The position numbers and the translations under genes are program-made. The notes below the pieces were generated by a model. The model saw only the letters and a program-made list of their open reading frames with translations, did not search any database and was not told the origin of the DNA. Of a stretch of DNA of 64,000 bases, positions 22,369-31,519 are shown piece after piece (position 1 is the first letter of the stretch; the number at the start of each line of letters is the position of its first letter). The DNA lies in the NCBI RefSeq assembly GCF_030519475.1, contig NZ_JAUMKD010000001.1, positions 620,001-684,000 of the forward strand, in the 5' to 3' direction. The DNA is from Micromonospora sp. C28SCA-DRY-2. Lineage in GTDB: Bacteria; Actinomycetota; Actinomycetes; Mycobacteriales; Micromonosporaceae.

Positions 22369-23595
22369 CTACCCCACCGCGACCGGGTCGACCGCCGGCC
22401 CGGTGACCCGGGTCCGGGCGGCCCACCGGACGACCACCGGCACCAGCGCCCCGAGCAGCAGGAACAGCCCTCCGAGCAGCAACCACCCCGGTACGCCCCA
22501 ACCGATCGCCAACGTGGTCACCACCGCCGGCGCCAGCATCCGGCCCAGCTCGAAGCCCATGCTGTAGGCGCCCTGGTACTGCCCGTGGGCGTGCTCGGGC
22601 GCCAGCCCGAACGAGATGCCCCAGCCGGCGGCGGAATGCCACAGCTCGCCGATCACGTGCGCCAGCGCGCCGCCGACCAGCAGCGCGATCGCCACGCCGG
22701 TCGGCAGGTCTCCCGCGGCGGCGAAGAGCGCGCAGGCGACGGCGATGGCCACTCCCGCGCGCCGGGCCGCGCGGCCGGCCCCGGTCAGGCTCTCGGTGCC
22801 GCGCGCGGCGCGTACCTGGAACAGCACCACCATTCCGGTGTTGACCAGCAGCAACGCGGAGATCACCCAGGCCGGCGCCCGGGTGTGCCCGGCGATCCAG
22901 AGCGGGAGGGCGATGTTGAGCAGGCTGAAGTGCATCGACATCAGCCCGTCGAGGACGGTGAACGCGAGGAAGGGGCGGTCCCGCAGGGCGATCAGCCGCG
23001 GGCCGTGCGCCGGGACGGGGGCCGGAGCGACCGCCGGCAACCGGGTGAAGACCGCGGCGGCGGCCAGGTAGGTCACCGCGGCGGTGAGGATCAGCGCCAC
23101 GTAGCCGGCGCGGGTGTCCAGGGCGATGGCGAACCCGGCCAGCACCGCGCCGACCGAGATCCCGACGTTGGTGGTGGCGCGCAGGTAGGCGCGGGTGCGG
23201 ACCCGCTGGTCGGCGGGGACGGAGCCGGCGATCAGCGCGCCCCGGGCGCCCCGGTCGGCCGCGTCGGCCAGCGCGGTGGCGGCGCCGATGACGAGGAACG
23301 CCGGGAACGACCGGACGGCCAGCAGGCCGGCGGTCAGCACGCCCCCGGCCACCTGGGCGGCGATCTGGGTGCCGCGCGGGCCGAGCCGGTCGGCGAGATA
23401 GCCGGTCGGGGCGCTGGCCAGCAGGCCGACCAGCGCCGAGACGGTCAGGCCGAGCCCGACCTCGGTGGCGGTGAGCCCGGCCGAGCGGGTGAGGAAGAGC
23501 GCGCTGGCCGCCAGCCAGAGGCCGCGGCCGACGGTCCGGACCAGGGTGCCGAGGGTGAGGGTCCGGGCCGGGCCCGGTTCAGGGAGCAGTCGCAC
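22369..23595 (-). CDS. MFS transporter
   Basis: 408 residues with 12 predicted helices and the MFS loop-2/3 motif GYLADRLGPRGTQ between helices 2 and 3. The N-terminus is short and begins with a GTG codon giving VRLLPEPGPARTL. No strong Shine-Dalgarno sequence precedes it, but TAAGCT lies seven bases upstream, suggesting a leaderless mRNA. It is divergent from a PadR regulator whose operator-like palindrome lies in the 124-base gap. Probable drug/metabolite efflux pump repressed by PadR; the substrate is unknown. Confidence 0.9.
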   Translation of the reverse strand: MRLLPEPGPARTLTLGTLVRTVGRGLWLAASALFLTRSAGLTATEVGLGLTVSALVGLLASAPTGYLADRLGPRGTQIAAQVAGGVLTAGLLAVRSFPAFLVIGAATALADAADRGARGALIAGSVPADQRVRTRAYLRATTNVGISVGAVLAGFAIALDTRAGYVALILTAAVTYLAAAAVFTRLPAVAPAPVPAHGPRLIALRDRPFLAFTVLDGLMSMHFSLLNIALPLWIAGHTRAPAWVISALLLVNTGMVVLFQVRAARGTESLTGAGRAARRAGVAIAVACALFAAAGDLPTGVAIALLVGGALAHVIGELWHSAAGWGISFGLAPEHAHGQYQGAYSMGFELGRMLAPAVVTTLAIGWGVPGWLLLGGLFLLLGALVPVVVRWAARTRVTGPAVDPVAVG

Positions 23596-23602
23596 GTCGA
23601 GC

Positions 23603-23608
23603 AGCTTA
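23603..23608 (-). promoter_or_regulatory. -10 element for the MFS gene
   Basis: TAAGCT on the minus strand, seven bases before the GTG at 23595; leaderless layout. A self-complementary CGTACGTACG lies just upstream at 23615-23624 and may be a second protein-binding site. Confidence 0.4.
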
Positions 23609-23653
23609 GCAAGACGTACGTACGGTTTGTAAATCGGAATTTCGCGGAGTTCC

Positions 23654-23691
23654 TTGTCGCCGACACATTGCCGATATATCGTCGATGCATC
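23654..23691 (+). promoter_or_regulatory. PadR promoter overlapped by a PadR-type operator
   Basis: TTGTCG (23654-23659), 17 bases, TATCGT (23677-23682) form a plausible promoter. Over its -10 lies GATATATCG-T-CGATGCATC (23673-23691), an inverted repeat with 7 of 9 positions matching, each half itself palindromic. PadR proteins typically bind this kind of AT-rich dyad, so autoregulation plus control of the divergent MFS gene is likely. Confidence 0.6.
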
Positions 23692-23719
23692 AGCGACAGT
23701 ACGAAGGAAGGTGGGGACC

Positions 23720-24352
23720 ATGGGGTTCCATCGCAGACTGCACGAGCTGCACGAGGCCCGGATGCGCGGCTTCGGCTTCCCGCCCGGCCCGCACGGACCG
23801 GGCGGCCACGGCGGCCACGGCGGCCACGGCGGCCACGGCGGCCACGGTGGCCGGGGCGGGCACGGCGGCTGGGGCGGCGGCTGGGGTGGCCGCGGCCGGG
23901 GCCGGGGACGCCGGCCCAACGTCCGGCACGCCGTGCTGGCCCTGCTCGTGGAGCGGCCGATGCACGGCTACGAGATGATCCAGGAGATCGACTCCCGCAC
24001 CGGGGGCGCCTGGCGGCCGAGCCCGGGTTCGGTCTACCCGACCCTGCAACTGCTGGAGGACGAGGGGCTGATCGCGGCGAGCACCGATGAGGCCGGCGGC
24101 GGGCGCAAGCGGTTCGCGCTGACCGAGGCCGGCCGCGCGGAGGCCACCGAGGCGGCGCAGACCCCGCCCTGGGCGGAGTTCGCCCAGGACACGGTCAACA
24201 GCTGGCACGACATCCGGGACGCCGGCGCGCAGGCGATGAACGCGCTGCGCCAGGTGATGATGACCGGCACCGACGACCAGCGGGAGCGGGCCGCGCAGGT
24301 GCTCGACGAGACCCGCCGCAAGCTGTACGCCATCCTCGCCGAATCCGAGTGA
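23720..24352 (+). CDS. PadR family regulator with Gly-Gly-His repeat region
   Basis: 210 residues. The N-terminal 73 residues are an unusual Gly/His/Arg-rich segment holding five perfect GGH triplets (residues 28-42) and further GG/W/R repeats. The PadR winged helix follows (VRHAVLALLVERPMHGYEMI, then PSPGSVYPTLQLLEDEGLI), with a C-terminal dimerisation helix bundle (about 145-210). The ATG has AAGGAAGGTGGGG upstream. It is divergent from the MFS gene it probably represses. The His-rich tail might bind metal, but it may equally be a disordered linker. Confidence 0.92.
   Translation: MGFHRRLHELHEARMRGFGFPPGPHGPGGHGGHGGHGGHGGHGGRGGHGGWGGGWGGRGRGRGRRPNVRHAVLALLVERPMHGYEMIQEIDSRTGGAWRPSPGSVYPTLQLLEDEGLIAASTDEAGGGRKRFALTEAGRAEATEAAQTPPWAEFAQDTVNSWHDIRDAGAQAMNALRQVMMTGTDDQRERAAQVLDETRRKLYAILAESE
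23801..23845 (+). repeat. Five perfect 9-bp tandem repeats inside the PadR gene
   Basis: The unit GGCGGCCAC occurs five times without a mismatch from 23801, then decays into GGTGGCCGG. Each unit encodes Gly-Gly-His. Repeat-number variation would change the length of the His-rich tail without breaking the frame. Confidence 0.9.
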
Positions 24353-24396
24353 ACCGGGCGGCCCGGGCCGCGCCCCCGACCCGTCCGCTCATACCG

Positions 24397-24436
24397 GGAA
24401 AGAGTGGCCATTCCACGGGGGATGGCCACTCTTTCC
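24397..24436. terminator. Perfect hairpin between convergent padR and ispG
   Basis: Arms GGAAAGAGTGGCCAT (24397-24411) and its exact complement (24422-24436) surround a 10-base loop. The 15-bp stem has A/T-rich ends on both sides, so it can serve as a bidirectional terminator. It is unrelated in sequence to the dispersed GATCATGAAGTT element. Confidence 0.8.
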
Positions 24437-24475
24437 GTGTTCGTGCGTGCGCGCCGGCCGGTCCGGCGCCGAGGG

Positions 24476-25657
24476 TCAGTGGACGGTGACGGTGGGGCCG
24501 GGGAGCATGCCGCGCAGCTCCTCGGGCAGCTCGGCGCCCATCTCGTCGGCGATGCGCAGCGCCTCGGAGATCAGCGTCTCCACGATCTGCGCCTCGGGCA
24601 CGGTCTTGACCACCTTGCCCTTGACGAAGATCTGGCCCTTGCCGTTGCCGGAGGCGACGCCCAGGTCGGCCTCACGGGCCTCACCGGGGCCGTTCACCAC
24701 GCAGCCCATCACGGCCACCCGCAGCGGCACCGGCAGCCCCTCCAGGCCGGCGGTGACCTCCTCGGCGAGCTTGTAGACGTCCACCTGGGCCCGCCCGCAG
24801 GACGGGCAGGAGACGATCTCCAGGCCCCGCTCGCGCAGCCCGAGCGACTCCAGGATCGCCGTGCCGACCTTGATCTCCTCCACCGGCGGGGCGGACAGCG
24901 AGACCCGGATGGTGTCGCCGATCCCCTCGGCCAGCAGCGCGCCGAAGGCGACCGCCGACTTGATGGTGCCCTGGAAGGCCGGGCCAGCCTCGGTGACGCC
25001 CAGGTGCAGCGGGTAGTCGCACTTCTCGGCGAGCAGCCGGTACGCCCGGATCATCACCACCGGGTCGTTGTGCTTCACCGAGATCTTGATGTCCCGGAAG
25101 CCGTGCTCCTCGAAGAGCGAGCACTCCCAGAGCGCCGACTCGACCAGCGCCTCGGCGGTGGCCTTGCCGTACTTGGCGAGCAGCCGCTTGTCCAGCGAGC
25201 CGGCGTTCACGCCGATCCGGATCGGCACCCCGGCGTCGCCCGCCGCCTTGGCGATCTCCTTGACCTTGTCGTCGAACTGCCGGATGTTGCCCGGGTTGAC
25301 CCGCACCGCGGCGCAGCCGGCGTCGATCGCGGCGAAGACGTACTTCGGCTGGAAGTGGATGTCGGCGATGACCGGGATCTGCGACTTCTTCGCGATCGCC
25401 GGCAGCGCCTCGACGTCGTCCTGGCTGGGCACGGCGACCCGGACGATCTGGCAGCCGGACGCGGTCAGCTCGGCGATCTGCTGGAGCGTGGCGTTGACGT
25501 CGGCGGTGAGGGTGGTGGTCATCGACTGCACGGAGACCGGCGCGCCGCCGCCGACCGGCACCGAGCCGACCATGATCTGCCGGCTGGCCCGGCGCGGCGC
25601 GAGCGGCGGGGGCGGTACGGCGGGGATACCGAGACTGACAGCGGTCACTTCAGGCAC
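24476..25657 (-). CDS. ispG: 4-hydroxy-3-methylbut-2-enyl-diphosphate synthase (IspG/GcpE)
   Basis: 393 residues. Converts ME-cPP to HMBPP in the MEP isoprenoid pathway, using a 4Fe-4S cluster. TIM-barrel part with [15 protein letters not shown] and [20 protein letters not shown]; cluster-binding part with [11 protein letters not shown] (two Cys) and [11 protein letters not shown] (third Cys). The GTG start directly abuts the TGA of rip1; GAGTGCCT follows AAGGTGA, so translation is coupled. An alternative GTG lies three codons in. It is third in the dxr-rip1-ispG order conserved in actinobacteria. Confidence 0.97.
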   Translation of the reverse strand: MPEVTAVSLGIPAVPPPPLAPRRASRQIMVGSVPVGGGAPVSVQSMTTTLTADVNATLQQIAELTASGCQIVRVAVPSQDDVEALPAIAKKSQIPVIADIHFQPKYVFAAIDAGCAAVRVNPGNIRQFDDKVKEIAKAAGDAGVPIRIGVNAGSLDKRLLAKYGKATAEALVESALWECSLFEEHGFRDIKISVKHNDPVVMIRAYRLLAEKCDYPLHLGVTEAGPAFQGTIKSAVAFGALLAEGIGDTIRVSLSAPPVEEIKVGTAILESLGLRERGLEIVSCPSCGRAQVDVYKLAEEVTAGLEGLPVPLRVAVMGCVVNGPGEAREADLGVASGNGKGQIFVKGKVVKTVPEAQIVETLISEALRIADEMGAELPEELRGMLPGPTVTVH

Positions 25658-26908
25658 TCACCTTGAGAAGAGCGTGATCGGGTTGACGACGTCCGCCGTG
25701 ATGGTCAGCAGCGTGAACGCGCCACCGATCAGGATCACCGCGTACGTGAAGGGCATGAGCTTGAGGTAGTCGACCCGACCCGGGTCCGGGCGGCCGATGC
25801 GGGCGTACACCCAGGAGCGGGCCCGCTCGAACCAGGCGATGGCGATGTGCCCACCGTCCAGCGGCAGCAGCGGCAGCAGGTTGAACACGCCGATGAAGAA
25901 GTTCAGCGACACGAACAGCATGAAGAACAGCAGCCAGGCGTTGTTCTCCACGGCCTCGCCGCCGAGCCGGCTGGCGCCGACCACGCTGATCGGGGTGTCC
26001 ACGTCCCGCTCGCCGCCGGTGATCGCGGTCCACAGGGCCGGGATCTTCTGCGGGATCCGCTGCAGGGCCTGCACCGTGTTGACAGCCATGTCGCCGGTGA
26101 AGTCGGCGGTCGCGCCGAACGCGGCGATTGGCCCGTACGTCAGGCGGGTCGGGGTGGTGGGGATGAGCTCGACGCCGAGCGCCGCGACGTCCCCGACCGG
26201 GCCGTTGGGGTTGTCCAGCGGCGGCCGCCGGGTCTTCGCGAGCACCGCCTCGGACTCGCCCGGCTGGCCGTCCCGGACGTAGGCGATCTTCGCCGTCTCC
26301 CCCGGCTTGAGGGTGCGTACCCGGTCGAGCATGTCGCCCCAGGTGGCCACCGGGGCGCCGTTGATGGCGGTGATCCGGTCGCCGTCGCGCAGCTGGGCCT
26401 GGGCGGCCGGGCTGGCCGGGCTGTCCGGCGTGCACTCGCGGGCGGTGACGTCCGGCACCACGCACGGGGCGAGCTGGACGACCGCCGGCTCCTTGCGGAT
26501 CTCCGCGTCGGTGCTCGGGAAGTCGGGGTTGGGCAGGCCGGCGGTGACCGCGATCACCCAGAGCGCGACCAGCGCCAGGGCGAAGTGGGTGATCGAGCCG
26601 GCGGACATCACGATCGTCCGCTTCCAGACCGGGAAGCGCCACATGGCCCGCGGCTCGTCCGCCGGGTCGACGTCGTCGTCCTGCGGCGTCATTCCGACGA
26701 TCTTGCAGAAGCCACCGAGCGGGATGCCCTTGACGCCGTACTCCGTCTCGCCCCGGCGGAACGACCAGAGGGTCGGGCCGAAGCCGACGAAGTAGCGGGT
26801 GACCTTCATGCCGAACGCCTTGGCGGTGAGCATGTGGCCCGCCTCGTGCAGGCTCACCGAGATGAGGATGGCGAGGGCGAAGAGCACCACCCCGAGCAGG
26901 TACGCCAT
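25658..26908 (-). CDS. rip1: Site-2 zinc metalloprotease (Rip1/RseP family)
   Basis: 416 residues; intramembrane protease that cleaves anti-sigma factors. The first helix carries the zinc motif in VSLHEAGHMLTAKAFGMKV. A PDZ domain sits at about 165-250 (LRDGDRITAINGAPVATW). The third metal ligand lies in FNLLPLLPLDGGHIAIAW. Three to four transmembrane helices. The start ATG overlaps the dxr stop by one base (TGATG) and the stop abuts ispG, so the three genes form one operon. Orthologous position to mycobacterial rip1; the symbol is given by that homology. Confidence 0.95.
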   Translation of the reverse strand: MAYLLGVVLFALAILISVSLHEAGHMLTAKAFGMKVTRYFVGFGPTLWSFRRGETEYGVKGIPLGGFCKIVGMTPQDDDVDPADEPRAMWRFPVWKRTIVMSAGSITHFALALVALWVIAVTAGLPNPDFPSTDAEIRKEPAVVQLAPCVVPDVTARECTPDSPASPAAQAQLRDGDRITAINGAPVATWGDMLDRVRTLKPGETAKIAYVRDGQPGESEAVLAKTRRPPLDNPNGPVGDVAALGVELIPTTPTRLTYGPIAAFGATADFTGDMAVNTVQALQRIPQKIPALWTAITGGERDVDTPISVVGASRLGGEAVENNAWLLFFMLFVSLNFFIGVFNLLPLLPLDGGHIAIAWFERARSWVYARIGRPDPGRVDYLKLMPFTYAVILIGGAFTLLTITADVVNPITLFSR

Positions 26909-28119
26909 CAAGCTCCTTCCACCGATCCCTCGATGATCTCCTGCGCGTGCGCGCGCGCCCACGACTCCGCCGCGAGCACGTCCTCGACGGTACCTGGTTC
27001 GCCGAAATCGGGAGCCTCGTCGAGGACCCGCTCGAGGGTGTCGACGATGCCCAGGAACGGCAGCCGGCCGGCCACGAAGGCGGCCACGCACTCCTCGTTC
27101 GCCGCGTTGTAGACGGCCGGGCGGCACCGACCGGCCTCGCCGGCCGCCTTGGCCAGCGCGACCGCCGGGAACGCCTCGTCGTCCAGCGGCGCGAACTCCC
27201 AGGTGTGCGCCGTGGTCCAGTCCACCGCGGCGGCGGCGTCGGGCACCCGGTCGGGCCAGCCGATGCCCAGCGCGATCGGCAGCCGCATGTCCGGCGGGCT
27301 GGCCTGGGCGAGGGTGGAGCCGTCGGTGAACTCGACCATCGAGTGGATCACCGACTGCGGGTGCACCATCACGGTGATGTCGGCGTACGGCACGTCGAAC
27401 AGCTCGTGCGCCTCGATCACCTCCAGCGCCTTGTTCACCATGGTCGCGGAGTTGATCGTGACGACCGGCCCCATGTTCCAGGTCGGGTGGGCCAGCGCCT
27501 GCTCCGGGGTGACCCGGGTCAGCTCGTCGCGCCGCTTACCGCGGAACGGGCCGCCGCTGGCGGTCACGATCAACCGCCGCACCTCGCCCCGGCTGCCGCC
27601 GCGCAGGCACTGGGCCAGCGCCGAGTGCTCCGAGTCCACCGGGACGATCTGCTCCGGCCGGGTCACCGCGGCCCTGACCAGCGAGCCGCCGGCGACGAGG
27701 GACTCCTTGTTGGCCAGCGCGAGGGTACGCCCGGCGCGCAGCGCGGCCAGCGTCGGCGCCAGCCCCAGCGAGCCCACCACGCCGTTGAGCACGACGTCGC
27801 ACGGCCACTGCGCCAGCTCGGTCATCGCGTCCGGCCCGGCGACGATCTTCGGCAGCTTGAAGTCGCCGGTGGCCCAGCCCCGGCGGCTCGCCTCGGCGTA
27901 GAAGGCGAGCTGGAGGTCCTGGGCGGCCGAGGCCCTCGCCACCCCGACCGCGTCGACGCCCAGTTCGAGGGCCTGGGCGGCGAGCAGGTCGACGTTGCCG
28001 CCGCCCGCGCCGAGCGCGACCACCCGGAACCGGTCCGGGTTGCGCCGCACGATGTCGATGGCCTGGGTACCGATCGAGCCGGTGGAGCCGAGCAGGACCA
28101 GTTCTCGGGGGGAGGTCAC
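26908..28119 (-). CDS. dxr: 1-deoxy-D-xylulose-5-phosphate reductoisomerase
   Basis: 403 residues. Converts DXP to MEP with NADPH, the first committed MEP-pathway step. NADPH-binding [18 protein letters not shown] starts the protein; the catalytic region shows [11 protein letters not shown], the metal/substrate loop [13 protein letters not shown] and [13 protein letters not shown]; the conserved C-terminal part is [23 protein letters not shown] start with GGGGGAG about nine bases upstream. First gene of dxr-rip1-ispG. Confidence 0.97.
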   Translation of the reverse strand: MTSPRELVLLGSTGSIGTQAIDIVRRNPDRFRVVALGAGGGNVDLLAAQALELGVDAVGVARASAAQDLQLAFYAEASRRGWATGDFKLPKIVAGPDAMTELAQWPCDVVLNGVVGSLGLAPTLAALRAGRTLALANKESLVAGGSLVRAAVTRPEQIVPVDSEHSALAQCLRGGSRGEVRRLIVTASGGPFRGKRRDELTRVTPEQALAHPTWNMGPVVTINSATMVNKALEVIEAHELFDVPYADITVMVHPQSVIHSMVEFTDGSTLAQASPPDMRLPIALGIGWPDRVPDAAAAVDWTTAHTWEFAPLDDEAFPAVALAKAAGEAGRCRPAVYNAANEECVAAFVAGRLPFLGIVDTLERVLDEAPDFGEPGTVEDVLAAESWARAHAQEIIEGSVEGA

Positions 28120-28194
28120 CGGATCATTCTCCCCCAGCGCGTCCGCACGCCCGCCGGGAGCCTCGACCCCGCCCCGGTGGCCCGCTCTCCTCCG

Positions 28195-29511
28195 CTAGGC
28201 CACCTCGACGAAGTCGAGTTCCGCCCAGCGGCTGCGGTGGGTGAACCGCAGCGTGTTGAACCCGGCGTCGAGGGTGACGTCCACGCCCACCTGCCGCCAG
28301 ACGTCCCAGCCGGTGTTGGGGTAGCTGACCACCTGCGCGGCGCCGCCGTTGACGGTCAGCGTGTGCTGGGCGTCGCCGTAGCCGGCGGCGTAGCCGACGT
28401 GGGCCCGGTACCCGCCGGCCCGGGGCGCGAAGACTGTCACGTCGACCCAGCTGTCGGCGTAGTCGATGTACGCCACCACCTGCCCCTGCGACGCGCCCGC
28501 GACGGCACGCGCCGAGCAGTGGTTGAGCGCGCCGCGCTCGGCCTCGTACCGCACCCGGCTGCCCCGCACGACGGGATAGCCACCCGCCCAGCCCAGCGCC
28601 GCCACGTACATGCCCCGGGCGGAGTAGTTGTTGATCCAACCGTGGAACACGATGTGGTCGCCGCTCGCCTCGCGCACCACGTCCGCGCCGCCCGGCCCGC
28701 GCACGGCCGAATCCAGCGACGCCGTGGTCATCAGCGACCGGTACGCCTTGGTGTAGGGGCCGGTCAGCGAGGTCGAGGTGGCGTAGCTGGTCTGGTAGCC
28801 GTCGCCGCCGTAGCCGCCGAGCGAATAGAACAGCACGTACTGCCCGCCGACCTTGGTCAGCACCGGCGCCTCGATGATGCCGGACTCCTCGGCACGGCCG
28901 CTGCGCAGCAGCTCGACCCGGGCGCCCTGGAGGGTCACGCCGTCGGCCGCTACCTGTTGCAGCCAGAGGCTGGTCGGCTGGCCGATGGCGTTGCCGTCGT
29001 CCTTGTAGAGCAGGTAGCGCAGCCCGGTGCTGTCGGTGAAGCTCGCCGCGTCGATGTCGCCGCCCTCGCCGGCGTTGCAGACCAGTGGCTGGGTGCCGAC
29101 GGCGGTGAACGGCCCGAGCGGCGACGTGGCGAGCGCCGCGCCGATGCACTGCCGGCCGGCGGCCCGGCTGCGGGCGGTGTAGTAGAGCAGGTACCGCCCG
29201 TCGGCCCGCTGGGACACGTCCGGCGCCCAGGTCAGGCCCCCGCTGGCCCAGGCGCCGAGGGTCGGCAGCGCGTCCGGCCGCCGGGTCCACGGCCCGGTCA
29301 GCGAGCTGGCCGTGGCGACCGGGACGTTCCCGTTGCCGTTGTTGGTGGAGTACGCGTAGTAGGTGCTGCCGAACCTGACGACGTCAGGGTCGGGAAAATC
29401 GCTGGCGATGACCAGCGACGGCGGCGCGGTGGCGGCCGCGGCCACGCCCGGGCTGACGAACAGGGGACTGACGACGAGCGCGGCCGCCAGCCAGACGAGA
29501 CCTCTCCGCAT
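28195..29511 (-). CDS. Secreted GH43-family glycoside hydrolase with C-terminal CBM
   Basis: 438 residues. Signal peptide about 1-27. Five-bladed propeller domain (about 30-310): catalytic base in DFPDPDVVRFGSTYYAY, pKa-modulating Asp in GEGGDIDAASF, catalytic acid in SGIIEAPVLTKVGGQYVLFYS. A beta-sandwich carbohydrate-binding module follows (about 315-438, RYEAERGALNHC to the end; CBM6/35 type). Arabinan or xylan side-chain hydrolysis is the usual activity in this family. I chose the start at MRRGLVW because it gives a clean signal peptide. It is an accessory insertion next to the isoprenoid operon and transcribed alone. Confidence 0.9.
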   Translation of the reverse strand: MRRGLVWLAAALVVSPLFVSPGVAAAATAPPSLVIASDFPDPDVVRFGSTYYAYSTNNGNGNVPVATASSLTGPWTRRPDALPTLGAWASGGLTWAPDVSQRADGRYLLYYTARSRAAGRQCIGAALATSPLGPFTAVGTQPLVCNAGEGGDIDAASFTDSTGLRYLLYKDDGNAIGQPTSLWLQQVAADGVTLQGARVELLRSGRAEESGIIEAPVLTKVGGQYVLFYSLGGYGGDGYQTSYATSTSLTGPYTKAYRSLMTTASLDSAVRGPGGADVVREASGDHIVFHGWINNYSARGMYVAALGWAGGYPVVRGSRVRYEAERGALNHCSARAVAGASQGQVVAYIDYADSWVDVTVFAPRAGGYRAHVGYAAGYGDAQHTLTVNGGAAQVVSYPNTGWDVWRQVGVDVTLDAGFNTLRFTHRSRWAELDFVEVA

Positions 29512-29643
29512 GACGAAAGTCAACCACAGACATCGATGAATTGAAAAGTTTCGCCACCAGGCCGGTCGGCCCGGCGGGCGCGAAGCCTCGCCCACCGCCG
29601 CCATCGCGGCCACTCACCTCATCCACGGCCGCGCCGCGGCCAC

Positions 29644-30219
29644 TCACCGCCGGCCGGCGACCGCCGAGGGCGACCCGGCGGGGGCGGCGAGCACGAAGGT
29701 CTCCAGTTCCTCGCCGCCGTACCAGTCGGTGCGCCGGCCGAGGTGGGCCATGCCGAGCCGGCGGCAGACCGCCATGGACGGGTCGTTGCCGGGCGCGACC
29801 ACGGCGTACACCCGCGGGGTGCCGGTGGCGAACTCGCGGGCCAGCACCGCCCGGGCCGCCTCGGTGGCGTACCCGTGGCCCCGGGAGTCGGGGTGCAGGT
29901 GCCAGCCCACCTCGATGTCGTCGGTGGGCGTGACCCCGTCCGCGCCGGGCAGCGGCTTGAGGATCAGCGTGCCGGCGACCCGCCCGGTGTCGCGTACCTC
30001 CATCGCCCAGGTGCCGTACCGGCCGCCGTGGTCGGCGTGCCGCTCGCGCCAGATCCGCAGCCGGTCGGCGGCCTGCGCCGGGTCGGTCAGCGGCAACCCG
30101 GACGCGGCCAGCCAGCGGGTGATCTCCGGACGGGAGTAGATGTCCCAGATCCGGGCCAGGTCGGCCGGGTCGACGGTCCAGTCCCGCAGGACCAGGCGGT
30201 CCGTGGTGAGAACGGTCAT
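29644..30219 (-). CDS. GNAT family N-acetyltransferase (RimJ/RimL type)
   Basis: 191 residues. Starts TDRLVLRDWTVDPADLARIW, the usual RimJ/RimL-like beginning, and carries the acetyl-CoA-binding DSRGHGYATEAARAVLAREF plus the ending motif NDPSMAVCRRLGMAHLGRRT. Ribosome site is weak (AGGA ten bases upstream). It is divergent from the M23 peptidase gene with AT-rich palindromes between them. Substrate unknown; protein N-termini or small amines are both possible. Confidence 0.9.
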   Translation of the reverse strand: MTVLTTDRLVLRDWTVDPADLARIWDIYSRPEITRWLAASGLPLTDPAQAADRLRIWRERHADHGGRYGTWAMEVRDTGRVAGTLILKPLPGADGVTPTDDIEVGWHLHPDSRGHGYATEAARAVLAREFATGTPRVYAVVAPGNDPSMAVCRRLGMAHLGRRTDWYGGEELETFVLAAPAGSPSAVAGRR

Positions 30220-30301
30220 GGCCGGCGATCCTAACGACTCGGGGCGGCCGGGAGGGGCCGGCACGGTGGGCCGCAGTCCCGATGTCACCGACCCCGATCG
30301 A

Positions 30302-30343
30302 TGTAAGTCTCTTACAATCATCGATCGGTATTGGTTAAATACC
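30302..30343. promoter_or_regulatory. Two palindromes in the GNAT/M23 divergent region
   Basis: TGTAAG-TCT-CTTACA (30302-30316) and GGTATT-GGTTA-AATACC (30327-30343) are perfect short dyads in an unusually A/T-rich stretch, 46-87 bases before the M23 GTG. They could be binding sites for one or two regulators controlling the secreted peptidase. No regulator gene is adjacent. Confidence 0.45.
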
Positions 30344-30388
30344 TTCACCCCACCGCCCCTCGCACCCCTGACTCCCGGGAGGGACCCC

Positions 30389-31360
30389 GTGAAAATCGCC
30401 ACCGCCGCACGCGCCCTGGTCGGCGGGCTGACCGCAGCCGCCATGGTGCTGCTCGGCCCGGCCGGATCCGCGTCCGCGGCGACCGTCACCGTGGACAACG
30501 CGACCGCCGGGCGCTTCACCGCCAGCACCAACTGGGGCACGTCGTCCTGGTCCAGCCAGAAGAACGGCGCGGACTACCGGTTCGCGACGCCGTACACCGG
30601 TGGCAGCGACGCCGCCTGGTTCAGCGCGTCGATCGCGGCGGCCGGCGCGCACCTCGTCGAGGTGTGGTACCCGGCCGACGCCGGCTACAACGACGCCACC
30701 CCGTTCATCGTCGCGACCAGCAGCGGCAACCAGACGGTGGTCGTGAACCAGCGCGCCAACGGTGGCCGCTGGGTCAGCCTCGGCACCTTCACCCTGGCCG
30801 CCGGCGACTACCCGGTGGTCGGGGTCAGCCGGTGGACCAACGGCACGGGCTACGTGGTCGCCGACGCCGTCCGGATCACGTCCAGCTCCGGCAACCCCGC
30901 CTTCGCCCTGCCGCTGCCGAAGAGCGCGCTGCCGCGCAGCGAGTACGACGACCCCCACCACGACTATCCCGCCATCGACCTCCCGGTCGGCACCGGCACC
31001 AGGGCGTACGCGGTGCGGGCCGGCACCGTGACGATCATCAACGACAGCTCCTGCGGCCAGGGCGTGAACCTCACCGGCACCGACGGAGCGGTCTACACCT
31101 ACTGCCACTTCTCGGCGTGGTCGGTCAGCAACGGCGCGTCGGTCGCGCCCGGGCAGCAGCTCGGCCTCACCGGCAACACCGGCAACTCCACCGGGCCGCA
31201 CCTGCACTTCGGCATCCGTACCGGCAGCACCCGCCGATGCCCGCAGAACTTCCTGCTGGCGCTCTACGACGGGGTCACCCCACCGGCGGCCACCAGCCTG
31301 CCCACCACCGGCTGCTTCTACGCCACCCGCAGCACCGGCGAGGTGCAGCCGCTGGGCTGA
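30389..31360 (+). CDS. Secreted M23 peptidase with golvesin-like domain
   Basis: 323 residues. Signal peptide about 1-32 ending ASA. A beta-sandwich domain (about 34-155) resembles the golvesin/xanthan-lyase CBM-like module (WGTSSWSSQKNGADYRF, VEVWYPADAGYNDATPF, VVADAVRI). The LytM/M23 domain (about 170-280) has metal ligands in HHDYPAIDLPVG and GPHLHFGIR and the catalytic region TYCHFSAW. Likely cuts peptide cross-bridges in cell wall outside the cell. GTG start with GGGAGG upstream. A terminator hairpin follows. Confidence 0.92.
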   Translation: MKIATAARALVGGLTAAAMVLLGPAGSASAATVTVDNATAGRFTASTNWGTSSWSSQKNGADYRFATPYTGGSDAAWFSASIAAAGAHLVEVWYPADAGYNDATPFIVATSSGNQTVVVNQRANGGRWVSLGTFTLAAGDYPVVGVSRWTNGTGYVVADAVRITSSSGNPAFALPLPKSALPRSEYDDPHHDYPAIDLPVGTGTRAYAVRAGTVTIINDSSCGQGVNLTGTDGAVYTYCHFSAWSVSNGASVAPGQQLGLTGNTGNSTGPHLHFGIRTGSTRRCPQNFLLALYDGVTPPAATSLPTTGCFYATRSTGEVQPLG

Positions 31361-31385
31361 CCGGCGCAGCGCACCCGCCCGCCGA

Positions 31386-31414
31386 CCCCGCCCGGACCAC
31401 CCGTCCGGGCGGGG
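31386..31414 (+). terminator. 12-bp hairpin terminator after the M23 gene
   Basis: CCCCGCCCGGAC (31386-31397) pairs perfectly with GTCCGGGCGGGG (31403-31414) around a five-base loop, followed by TTCC. It lies 26 bases after the peptidase stop. Confidence 0.75.
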
Positions 31415-31519
31415 TTCCCGCCGTCTCCCCCAACCGGACGCCCCATCGCCCGGACCCCGGCCGTGGCCGGCCGGCGATCTCGATGCGTGGCGGCTGCCGG
31501 GAGGGGGAAAGGAACCGGG

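Noticed and set aside
28195..29511. GH43 gene as part of a polysaccharide utilisation locus
   Set aside because: No transporter, regulator or second glycosidase beside it; it stands alone.
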